Assembly: GCA_947460565.1 (NCBI GenBank)
Contig: CANHJJ010000145.1
Location: forward strand, 1-5,529
DNA length: 5,529 nt
Direction of reading: 5' to 3'
Origin: Bacteroidota bacterium
Lineage (GTDB): Bacteria > Bacteroidota > Bacteroidia > UKL13-3
The notes below the pieces were generated by a model. That model did not search any database. It worked only from the letters and a program-made list of their open reading frames with translations, and was not told the origin of the DNA. This document shows, one piece after another, positions 1 to 5,529 of this stretch. Every line of letters begins with the position of its first letter. Positions within the stretch are counted from its first letter, which is position 1. The position numbers were made by a program, and so were the translations under genes.

Positions 1-31
1 AAAATATGATGCAACCCATTTGAATTTGATA

Positions 32-60
32 TTGACATACACATAAATATTGTTATTTTG
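32..60 (+). promoter_or_regulatory. Possible promoter of the M43 protease gene
   Basis: A TTATTTTG stretch at 53-60 matches the Bacteroidota -7 element TAnnTTTG except at its second base. TTG at 32-34 could be the -33 element, with an 18-bp spacer, slightly short of the usual 19-21. Transcription would start near 66, giving a leader of about 16 nt. The region before the ATG is A/T-rich with no Shine-Dalgarno sequence, which is normal in this phylum. AT-rich sequence makes chance matches likely. Confidence 0.4.
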
Positions 61-81
61 CTAACCTGAAATTAATTAAAT

Positions 82-2289
82 ATGAAAAATATAATTATTA
101 CTCTAAGTGCTTTAATTGTGTTCTGCCTTGGTGCCAGTGCACAAACTCCTAAATGCGGAACCACACAGTATAATCAGTCGTTGAGAGACCTCAACCCAGA
201 TGAGTACATTCAACAAAGAAACCAATTTGAACAAGGTTGGGCTCAATACCGCGAAATGCATAAGGATGAAATAAAATCTAACATTCTTAAAAAAAGTGCA
301 CAGCCCAAATATATCATTCCAGTTGTAATCCATATTATGCACAACTATGGCTCAGAAAATCTTTCAGATGCGCAAGTGCAGGCTACTATTAATCTTATGA
401 ACGATTTTTATAAAGGTAATAAAGCAGCTAGTGTTCGTCCAATTTTTCAGCATCTCGTAGCCGATTGCAGTGACATAGAATTCAGATTAGCAAAAAAAGA
501 TCCTCAGGGAAATTGTACCACAGGTATCACCCGCACTCAAACTGAGCAAACTTCAAATGCAACGAATGAAATTAAAAAATTGATTTCATGGGATACCAAA
601 AGATACCTAAATATTTGGGTGGCGAGTTCGGTTCTGTCTGGAGGAAAACAAGTGGGTGGTTTTGCCCAATTTCCTGTTGGCTTCAGTCCCGCTAATACGG
701 ATGGTATATTGCTAGTTGCTGGTCAATTCATAGCTGATGGAACAGGTGCTCATGAAGCTGGTCATTGGTTTGGATTATCTCATCCGTTTGAAGGGGATAG
801 TTGTGATATCAATGGTGATAATATTTTTGATACCCCTCCAACTTATTTTACTTACAGCACAAATCAAGTGAACACAGGTAGAGGCAATAAATGTGGTTTA
901 CCTCTTTATAATACTTGTTCAAATGATAATCCTGATTTACCAGATCAACAAGAAAATATTATGGATTATTTTGACGGTCCTTGTTCTAGTAAAATGTTTA
1001 CATTAGAGCAAAGAGCTAGAATGTTCTATTCATTAGATTACTATAGAAGACAATTATGGTCAGCTGATAATTTAGTTAGAACAGGTGTTCTAGATGCCGC
1101 AACTCCTTGCACACCTATCCCATCATTTGGTATTACTTTAAACAATGTTTCAACATCAACTACTGCATGTGCAAATAACTCTTTTACTTTCCGTCAAACT
1201 TCGTATAATGGAACTATAACTTCTGCGGAATGGACTTTTGACGGAGGTACACCCAATACATACACGGCTTCAACCAGTTCTGCGCTTAGCACAACTACAC
1301 CTGCTATTACTTATGCCAATCCGGGAACATACGATGTAAAATTGAAAGTTACAGGACCAGCAGGTTCAAGAGATACTGTTTATAAAAATTACATTACCAT
1401 ATTACCTGCTACTGCTGCTTTGCCTAAAAACGCTTATACAGCAGATTGGGACTATTTAAATGACTTCCAATCAAATGGTTGGTATTTTGAAAACGAAAAT
1501 GCTTCAACTAGATTAACTTGGGTTAGAACACCTGTTCCATACTCTGGAAATTATAGCATGATGTTGCCTGTTAATCCAAGTGCTATTCAAACAAGTTTCT
1601 ATTTTATTTCCCCATCATTCAACTTGTCAGGTTCTGCTGCCCCATACTTCAAATTCAAGTATGCATTTGCACAAGGTACATACTCACCATTGTCAATTAC
1701 TGCATCTCCTGATGTGTTAAGAGTTTCTTATTCTACTGATTGTGGTAAATCATGGACAGCTAAAAAGGTAGTTTCAGGTGCTGCATTATTTACGGCAACC
1801 AATGGTAGTTCAGCTACTTCACCTATTCCATATACAAGTTATTTTGTTCCTGCTGATCAAAGCAAATGGAAAGAAGTTAAATTGGATGGTGCTTTGTTGC
1901 CAACTGGTGCAGCACTCAATAATGTTAAATTCAGAATTGAATTGGCATACGAAGGTGGAAATAACTTCTACCTGGATGAAGTGCAAGTTGGTTTAGCTTC
2001 AAGTATCAACAACGACTTATTAAAAGAACAATTAGGTTTCAATTTATATCCAAACCCTTTTAACTCATCAGCTACATTATCTTATAGCCTAAATACTAAA
2101 GAAAATGTTGAAGTAGCTATTTTTGATATTGCAGGCAAACAAATTGCTGAACTAAGCAATGGTATGCAATCAGAAGGTAAGCATGAGTTGCAAATTAACA
2201 AATCTGACTTGAAACTAAACAGTGGTATTTACTTCATCAAAATGATGGTGGGAGAAAATACATTGACTCAAAAAGTAGTATTAAACTAA
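82..2289 (+). CDS. Secreted M43 (cytophagalysin-type) zinc metalloprotease with PKD domain and T9SS sorting tail
   Basis: Predicted 735-residue secreted endopeptidase. A signal peptide has a hydrophobic core at residues 4-18 and a likely cleavage site ASA|Q at 20/21. After a short propeptide-like stretch, the catalytic domain (about 75-330) starts with KYIIPVVIHIMH and carries the extended zinc motif HEAGHWFGLSH at 224-234 (ligands H224, H228, H234; catalytic E225) and the Met-turn MDY at 294-296. C241, C271, C279 and C301 are placed as in the family for disulfides. A PKD domain follows (about 345-440: WTFDGG at 384-389, PGTYDV at 414-419), then a jelly-roll-like region (about 455-640). The type IX sorting domain runs from about 652 to the end, with LYPNPF at 655-660, SGIYFIK at 714-720 and final KVVLN. 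The protein should cross the inner membrane by Sec and the outer membrane by T9SS, then be released or surface-anchored. Substrate unknown. The ATG at 82 is supported by the signal peptide beginning there. A decayed paralogue lies immediately downstream. Confidence 0.93.
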   Translation: MKNIIITLSALIVFCLGASAQTPKCGTTQYNQSLRDLNPDEYIQQRNQFEQGWAQYREMHKDEIKSNILKKSAQPKYIIPVVIHIMHNYGSENLSDAQVQATINLMNDFYKGNKAASVRPIFQHLVADCSDIEFRLAKKDPQGNCTTGITRTQTEQTSNATNEIKKLISWDTKRYLNIWVASSVLSGGKQVGGFAQFPVGFSPANTDGILLVAGQFIADGTGAHEAGHWFGLSHPFEGDSCDINGDNIFDTPPTYFTYSTNQVNTGRGNKCGLPLYNTCSNDNPDLPDQQENIMDYFDGPCSSKMFTLEQRARMFYSLDYYRRQLWSADNLVRTGVLDAATPCTPIPSFGITLNNVSTSTTACANNSFTFRQTSYNGTITSAEWTFDGGTPNTYTASTSSALSTTTPAITYANPGTYDVKLKVTGPAGSRDTVYKNYITILPATAALPKNAYTADWDYLNDFQSNGWYFENENASTRLTWVRTPVPYSGNYSMMLPVNPSAIQTSFYFISPSFNLSGSAAPYFKFKYAFAQGTYSPLSITASPDVLRVSYSTDCGKSWTAKKVVSGAALFTATNGSSATSPIPYTSYFVPADQSKWKEVKLDGALLPTGAALNNVKFRIELAYEGGNNFYLDEVQVGLASSINNDLLKEQLGFNLYPNPFNSSATLSYSLNTKENVEVAIFDIAGKQIAELSNGMQSEGKHELQINKSDLKLNSGIYFIKMMVGENTLTQKVVLN

Positions 2290-2352
2290 ACTCAGAATTC
2301 TCGATTGAAGATTAAATCGGTTAGCATTGTTAAAGTCTGAATTGGTTTAGTT

Positions 2353-2735
2353 GTGAAAATAATAATCATTACGTTCAGTTTATTGTTTGTGTTATGGCCA
2401 TGAGCCATAGCACAAACAAATAAATTTGGCACAGTTTGCTAAAGCAGCCGTAAGCTCTAATCCCTAGCAATCTCGCTTATTAAGAGCTTAATTTGACCAA
2501 GTCTGGTTTGAATACCTCGGAGCCAATAAAGAAGTAATAGCCTCAAAAAAACATTAAAAACATCTCATCCTAAATACATTATTCCTGTGGTGTTGCATGT
2601 GATGCATAACTATGGTTTTGAGAATATTTCTGATACGGTTATTAAATCAGTCATTTTGATTTGAATATTGCTATTTACTTTATCAAAATAAGGGTAGGGA
2701 ATAGACAATTGGTTCAAAAGATTGTTCTCAATTAA
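2353..2735 (+). pseudogene. Decayed, internally deleted paralogue of the upstream M43/T9SS protease
   Basis: Not a working gene. From GTG 2353 (perhaps once ATG) the reading KIIIITFSLLFVLWP-stop-AIAQTNKFGT matches the signal peptide of the intact gene. From about 2435 the match moves to another frame: NP-stop-QSRLLRA-stop-FDQVWFEYLGANKEVIASKK aligns without gaps to intact residues from NPDEY to about 67, with stops at 2465 and 2489. At the A7 tract 2545-2551 the frame changes again, giving HPKYIIPVVLHVMHNYGFEN and ISD up to about 2640, equivalent to residues 75-96. From about 2646 a third frame reads LNIAIYFIKIRVGNRQ then LVQKIVLN and TAA at 2733-2735, which aligns colinearly with the last 24 residues of the intact protein. 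About 600 codons (catalytic, PKD and beta-sandwich domains) are missing. Changes in retained codons are often synonymous, so this is an old tandem duplicate that was selected before it decayed. Confidence 0.85.
2379..2424 (+). repeat. Long near-perfect hairpin inside the pseudogene's signal-peptide region
   Basis: The arms 2379-2398 and 2404-2424 pair over 20 base pairs, with one T-G wobble (2392/2410), one bulged A (about 2420) and a 5-nt loop (2399-2403). The right arm includes the AIAQT coding remnant, homologous to ASAQT in the intact gene. No U-tract follows, so it is not a classic intrinsic terminator. It could still protect or end the 3' end of the upstream protease transcript, or be a mutational product of template switching in non-coding DNA. 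Confidence 0.7.
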
Positions 2736-2759
2736 AATCATTTTGGTTTGATAATCAGT

Positions 2760-2789
2760 AAAAATCCTGCCTTTATGTAGGATTTTTTT
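2760..2789 (+). terminator. Rho-independent terminator after the protease pseudogene
   Basis: An 11-bp stem (2760-2770 with 2777-2787, including one G-T wobble) encloses a 6-nt loop, and the right arm runs into seven consecutive T (2783-2789). It lies 25 nt after the pseudogene stop, so it was probably that gene's own terminator. No terminator with a U-tract is seen between 2289 and 2353, so the intact protease transcript may now end here. The A-rich left arm also allows some termination on the other strand. Confidence 0.8.
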
Positions 2790-2806
2790 ATTTATAAGCA
2801 TAAAAA

Positions 2807-2838
2807 TTTGGTCAAAATAAAGCATAGCCTTACTTTCG
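2807..2838 (+). promoter_or_regulatory. Promoter of tRNA-Ser
   Basis: TTTG at 2807-2810 (-33 element) and TACTTTCG at 2831-2838 (-7 element, one mismatch to TAnnTTTG) are separated by 20 bp, the spacing of the Bacteroidota housekeeping sigma promoter. The expected start is within a few bases of the mature tRNA 5' end at 2844, so the leader would be very short. Confidence 0.7.
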
Positions 2839-2843
2839 CAGAT

Positions 2844-2931
2844 GGAGAGTTGGCAGAGTGGTCGATTGCGGCAGTCTTGAAAACTGTTGTCTGTTACAGG
2901 ACCTGGGGTTCGAATCCCTAACTCTCCGCCA
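2844..2931 (+). tRNA. tRNA-Ser (anticodon UGA)
   Basis: A complete class II cloverleaf. The 7-bp acceptor stem pairs GGAGAGT (2844-2850) with ACTCTCC (2921-2927); discriminator G is at 2928 and CCA is encoded at 2929-2931. The D stem is GCA/TGC (2853-2855/2867-2869). The anticodon stem is GCAGT/ACTGT (2871-2875/2883-2887) around loop CTTGAAA, with anticodon TGA at 2878-2880, reading UCN serine codons. A long variable arm (about 2888-2903) is typical of serine tRNA. The T arm is TGGGG-TTCGAAT-CCCTA (2904-2920). Its 3' end is the probable attachment site for the integrase encoded at 3177. Confidence 0.97.
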
Positions 2932-2953
2932 GTAGCAATACAAAACAAATCAA

Positions 2954-2990
2954 AAGCCTGTAAATCGTATGATTTACAGGCTTCTTTGTT
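2954..2990 (+). terminator. Rho-independent terminator of tRNA-Ser
   Basis: A perfect 13-bp inverted repeat, AAGCCTGTAAATC (2954-2966) and GATTTACAGGCTT (2971-2983), closes a GTAT loop and is followed by the T-rich run CTTTGTTTTT (2984-2993). It sits 22 nt after the encoded CCA and is the natural end of the tRNA transcript. If the tRNA 3' end is an att site, this terminator lies on the element side of the junction. Confidence 0.85.
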
Positions 2991-3037
2991 TTTACACCTT
3001 TTCAATCCATTCATTTTTTCGCATTTCTGAGGGGGCA

Positions 3038-3079
3038 AATTCGGGTACCCGAATTAAAATAAATCTGGGTAACCGAATT
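3038..3079. promoter_or_regulatory. Paired palindromic sites upstream of the integrase (possible operator or arm-type sites)
   Basis: AATTCGGGTACCCGAATT at 3038-3055 is a perfect 18-bp palindrome. A second, less symmetric copy, TCTGGGTAACCGAATT, lies at 3064-3079. The shared core GGGTAnCCGAATT starts at 3043 and again at 3067, a 24-bp period. Two spaced copies of a dyad in the control region before an integrase suggest binding sites for a dimeric regulator, or arm-type sites for the integrase or an excision factor. Presence and symmetry are directly visible; the role is inferred. Confidence 0.6.
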
Positions 3080-3112
3080 CTTCCGAAACACATGTACAGC
3101 AAGGGGTTCAGT

Positions 3113-3154
3113 AATTGAACATCTTGTTTCAAGTGTGTTCAATTTCTAATTTTA
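3113..3154 (+). promoter_or_regulatory. Probable integrase promoter overlapped by a dyad (operator-like)
   Basis: CTTG at 3123-3126 and TAATTTTA at 3147-3154 (one mismatch to TAnnTTTG) are separated by 20 bp, placing a transcription start near 3160, just ahead of the ATG at 3177. Around the -33 element and spacer is an inverted repeat, AATTGAACA (3113-3121) and TGTTCAATT (3136-3144), with an inner CTTG/CAAG stem (3123-3126/3130-3133). A protein bound here would block the promoter; folded in RNA it would be a hairpin. Promoter assignment is tentative, the dyad is certain. Confidence 0.5.
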
Positions 3155-3176
3155 CAATCGCAAAAGGTCACCACAG

Positions 3177-4427
3177 ATGCAAACAAAAATTTCAATTCTC
3201 TTTTACGCAAAGAGAGCCAAATCAACCAGTGATGGGTTAGTTCCCATTTATTTAAGAGTTACCGTAAACGGACAACGCATTGAACAAAGCACAAAAAGGT
3301 ATGTTGATCCCATTAAATGGTCTACAGAACAGGGCAAAATGAAAGGCAATTCTGAAGAAGCTAGGGCCTTGAATACCTACCTAGATATCTTGAAAGCAAA
3401 AGTGTATGATATTCAAAAAGAAATCATACACGATGGTCAAGAAGCTAATTTTGAGAATATTAGAAATAAAATGCTTGGCATTGAAACTCGAAATCGAATG
3501 TTAGTCCCAATTTTTGAGGACCACAATAAAAAAGTTGAAGCTTTACTAAATGATGAATTTGCACCAGGAACACTAGAAAGATACAAAACCTCACTTAAAC
3601 ACACAGTTGATTTTTTACAATGGAAGTATAAAGTTTCAGATATCGATATCACCAAAATAGATCACTCGTTCGTTACCGAATATGAATTTTACCTGCGCAG
3701 CGTGAAGAAGTGTGCAAATAACACCGCTGTTAAATACATCAAAAACTTTGGTAAAATCATTCGGATTTGCATTGCCAATGGATGGATTGACAAGAACCCC
3801 TTTGTTAACTATAAATCTAAAGTAAAAGAAGTTGAAAGGGTATTTCTTGTTGAAGAAGAGCTGCAAACCATGGCAGATAAGGAATTCCAAATCGAAAGGC
3901 TTAATCAAGTAAAAGACATTTTCCTTTTCAGCTGTTTTACGGGCTTAGCTTATATTGATGTAAAAAAGCTTACTAAAAACAACATCAATATTGGCATTGA
4001 TGGGGAAAGGTGGATATTTACTAACCGCCAGAAAACAGACACGAAATCCAATATTCCCTTGCTGCCCATGGCCGAAGAAATTATTGCCAAATATAAAGAC
4101 CATCCACAATGTATAAATGAAGGGAAATTGCTTCCAGTGCTTAGCAATCAAAAAATGAATGGTTATTTAAAAGAAGTAGCTGATTTGTGCGGCATCCAAA
4201 AAGAATTAACCTTCCACATTGCCCGTCACACTTTTGCAACTACTGTAACACTTACAAATGGTGTTCCTATTGAAAGCGTAAGTAAAATGCTTGGTCATAA
4301 AAACCTAAGAACCACGCAGCATTATGCTAAAATATTAGATAGAAAAGTGAGTGATGACATGAAACTCCTTCGTGATAAGCTAAATTTAAAACAACAGCCT
4401 GCCAAGCTGGTAAATGTTGCAGGATAA
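3177..4427 (+). CDS. Tyrosine recombinase (integrase), Bacteroidota arm-domain type
   Basis: A 416-residue site-specific recombinase, typical length for the family. An arm-type DNA-binding domain occupies about 1-90 (ISILFYAKR, then VPIYLRVTVNGQR). A SAM-like core-binding domain follows (about 105-210), then the catalytic domain (about 220-400). Visible active-site residues are K286 (in RQKTDTK), H347 and R350 (HIARH), H374 (LGHKN) and the nucleophile Y383 (QHYAKI). The usual first arginine (TGLR) is A258 in FTGLAYIDV. Replacement of this arginine is known in Bacteroidota integrases such as IntDOT of CTnDOT, so activity is still expected. ATG 3177 is chosen because an in-frame stop lies at 3147 and AAAAGG at 3162-3167 is a plausible weak ribosome site. 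The gene begins about 245 nt after tRNA-Ser and reads away from it, the common arrangement for an element inserted at a tRNA 3' end. It converges with the HigA-ImmA/IrrE gene. Confidence 0.93.
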   Translation: MQTKISILFYAKRAKSTSDGLVPIYLRVTVNGQRIEQSTKRYVDPIKWSTEQGKMKGNSEEARALNTYLDILKAKVYDIQKEIIHDGQEANFENIRNKMLGIETRNRMLVPIFEDHNKKVEALLNDEFAPGTLERYKTSLKHTVDFLQWKYKVSDIDITKIDHSFVTEYEFYLRSVKKCANNTAVKYIKNFGKIIRICIANGWIDKNPFVNYKSKVKEVERVFLVEEELQTMADKEFQIERLNQVKDIFLFSCFTGLAYIDVKKLTKNNINIGIDGERWIFTNRQKTDTKSNIPLLPMAEEIIAKYKDHPQCINEGKLLPVLSNQKMNGYLKEVADLCGIQKELTFHIARHTFATTVTLTNGVPIESVSKMLGHKNLRTTQHYAKILDRKVSDDMKLLRDKLNLKQQPAKLVNVAG

Positions 4428-4428
4428 T

Positions 4429-4467
4429 CTTGTTCTGATTCTCAATATCCATTAACAAGCATTTTTT
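4429..4467 (+). terminator. Weak candidate terminator of the integrase gene
   Basis: CTTGTT (4429-4434) can pair with AACAAG (4454-4459), and a T run (4462-4467) follows directly. The stem has only 6 bp and a 19-nt loop, so it is a poor intrinsic terminator. The stronger hairpin just downstream (4467-4505) may do the work instead. Confidence 0.25.
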
Positions 4468-4505
4468 CAAATAACTTAAAGCGTTAATAGCTTTAAGTTA
4501 TTTGA
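4467..4505. terminator. 16-bp perfect hairpin between convergent genes (probable bidirectional terminator)
   Basis: The arms TCAAATAACTTAAAGC (4467-4482) and its exact complement (4490-4505) close a 7-nt loop. The repeat covers the stop codon of the minus-strand gene (4498-4500). Its position between two convergent genes suggests a shared terminator. The stem has low GC, and a true T-tract follows on neither strand, although on the plus strand the right arm itself ends in TTATTT. It may act as an RNA 3'-end protector or a barrier to read-through rather than a standard terminator. Confidence 0.5.
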
Positions 4506-5529
4506 TATCATTTGCAATCTTGGTTCTTAAGGTATAATCATTAAAATGATGTTTTACACGCCCTTTTATTATAATTGGGTGAATACCAATCTCTTTTCCA
4601 AAAGATATTGCGTAATCATCTTGCATGCGATTTTTATTTCCTATAAACCTCTCCCAATCCTTTGAAGAAATAAGCGAATTCGATGCAAATTCATTGGCTT
4701 CAGACTCTTCTTCATTTATGTTATTCGTTGAATGGTCCAAATCATCTAAAAACTGTGCTTCAGGATTATTTACTAAGTGTAAATAAACATGGCCAAGCTC
4801 ATGAAATAATGTAAAAGCAAAATTATCCAATCTATTATGCCTTAAACTCATTCCAATTAATGGGTTTTTCCCACTCCAAAGACAAACCCCGTCTATTGGG
4901 CACTTCTCCGCATTTTTATGATAAATCAGTTTAATACCCGCCTCTGCCAAAATGGTAATAGCCCTTTCCTTCACATTTTTATTTTCAGTTATCAAACTTT
5001 TAAGTTGCTCTAATACACTATCTCTATGTTTTCTATGAAAAGTGCCTACTTTTTGTTGCTCACCTAAATAGGAAATTAATTTAGTCCAAGCAACCACATT
5101 ATTTCGGTCTACTTTGTCAGTATTTGTTTTTTTGTATCGTGCATAGGCAGGTGAGGCAAATGTTAATGCAATTTGATCAACATGACTTACCCCGTATATT
5201 GCTTTCACAATACCTATATCCTGAACGGGGTCTCCGCTTAAGAACTTATGCTTCTTGAAAAAATTTCCAGGTATGTTTTTACTCCAAATACTCCATTCTT
5301 CAATAGCCTCAAGTCTCGATTGATTTTTTTCATTAATTCTTGCTTGGTCTAATTCGTAGTTTTTTTGTGCGCTCATCCAATAATCAGCATCAATCTCTAT
5401 TGCCTTTTCCAGTAACAATGCCAAATCAGCATTTATATTGCGCTTGCCTTTAATTATCTCATTGAGTTGAGTTTTTTCGATACCTATCAGTTTGGCAAAT
5501 TCAGCCTGATTCACACCTCTAGCATCTAA
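4498..5529 (-). CDS. HigA-type HTH and ImmA/IrrE metallopeptidase fusion protein (5' end outside window)
   Basis: At least 343 codons are visible; the start lies beyond the right edge. The first possible start inside the window, GTG 5514-5512, is within the HTH: upstream codons LDARG continue in frame into VNQAEFAKLIGI, matching the middle of HigA/VapI-type antitoxin domains, so 20-30 N-terminal residues are probably missing. The HTH continues through TQLNEIIKGKRNINADLALLLEKA. A helical linker follows, then an ImmA/IrrE (COG2856-like) zinc peptidase domain with HELGHVYLH (about 4803-4777) and the downstream ESEANEFA motif (about 4707-4684) supplying the acidic ligand. Family members control stress or mobile-element genes by binding DNA through the HTH, and some cleave a partner repressor with the peptidase (ImmA/ImmR of ICEBs1, IrrE/DdrO). 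Many HigA-type fusions sit behind a small RelE/HigB-like toxin gene; any such gene here would lie past 5529. The target is unknown. Confidence 0.88.
   Translation of the reverse strand, partial: LDARGVNQAEFAKLIGIEKTQLNEIIKGKRNINADLALLLEKAIEIDADYWMSAQKNYELDQARINEKNQSRLEAIEEWSIWSKNIPGNFFKKHKFLSGDPVQDIGIVKAIYGVSHVDQIALTFASPAYARYKKTNTDKVDRNNVVAWTKLISYLGEQQKVGTFHRKHRDSVLEQLKSLITENKNVKERAITILAEAGIKLIYHKNAEKCPIDGVCLWSGKNPLIGMSLRHNRLDNFAFTLFHELGHVYLHLVNNPEAQFLDDLDHSTNNINEEESEANEFASNSLISSKDWERFIGNKNRMQDDYAISFGKEIGIHPIIIKGRVKHHFNDYTLRTKIANDIK

Noticed and set aside
112..342. Minus-strand 76-codon ORF inside the protease gene
   Set aside because: Antisense to a well-supported signal peptide and catalytic-domain start, with no recognisable domain. 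The same applies to other short ORFs within 1778-1996, 3437-3908 and 3945-4151.
2290..2352. Terminator directly after the M43 protease
   Set aside because: Only a short ATCG-rich pairing (CGATT/AATCG near 2303-2320) is present, with no T-tract.
2610..3038. Minus-strand ORF of 142 codons covering the tRNA
   Set aside because: It runs antisense through the whole tRNA-Ser, the tRNA terminator and the protease pseudogene. The GIRTPGPVTDN-like peptide is the usual translation of an antisense serine tRNA.
5512..5514. GTG as the start of the HigA-ImmA/IrrE gene
   Set aside because: In-frame codons continue upstream to the window edge without a stop, and starting here would remove the first helix of the HTH. 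The true start lies outside the window.
4428..5529. Second att copy (repeat of the tRNA-Ser 3' end) right of the integrase
   Set aside because: No stretch resembling the T arm plus acceptor end (2904-2931) was found on either strand in this region.
1..5529. CRISPR array or insertion sequence
   Set aside because: No regularly spaced repeats, transposase, or terminal inverted repeats were seen; the paired sites at 3038-3079 are only two in number.

Overview
The window looks like Bacteroidota chromosome, AT-rich (roughly 35% GC by eye). A secreted protease carries a type IX secretion (T9SS) C-terminal sorting domain, an export system restricted to this phylum. Promoter-like sequences fit the Bacteroidota -33 TTTG / -7 TAnnTTTG pattern, and the integrase has the arm-domain architecture common in the phylum. 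The order cannot be fixed from the sequence; Chitinophagales, Sphingobacteriales or Flavobacteriales are all possible.

Layout, left to right. (1) 82-2289 (+): an intact secreted M43 (cytophagalysin-type) zinc metalloprotease with signal peptide, catalytic domain, PKD domain, a beta-sandwich region and a T9SS tail. (2) 2353-2735 (+): a decayed tandem paralogue of the same gene. It keeps only the first ~100 codons, in two frames with stops, fused to the last ~25 codons of the sorting domain; about 600 codons between are gone. A good intrinsic terminator follows at 2760-2789 and probably also ends the transcript of the intact protease. (3) 2844-2931 (+): tRNA-Ser(UGA) with encoded CCA, its own promoter and a strong terminator. 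(4) 2984-3176: a gene-free control region with an 18-bp perfect palindrome, a second imperfect copy of it, and a dyad overlapping a likely integrase promoter. (5) 3177-4427 (+): a tyrosine recombinase. (6) 4467-4505: a 16-bp perfect hairpin between convergent genes. (7) 4498-5529 (-): a HigA-type HTH plus ImmA/IrrE metallopeptidase protein whose N-terminus lies beyond the right edge.

The tRNA followed by an outward-reading integrase and a stress/defence-type regulator looks like the left boundary of an integrated element that used the tRNA-Ser 3' end as its attachment site. Items 1-3 would then be host backbone and items 4-7 the element's left end. The second att repeat is not in the window, so this remains an inference. 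The HigA-ImmA/IrrE gene probably has a partner toxin gene just outside the window, which would stabilise the element or act in phage defence. I see no wholly novel system. The most informative oddities are the scar of the protease paralogue, the paired palindromic sites and dyad before the integrase, and the missing first catalytic arginine in the integrase.
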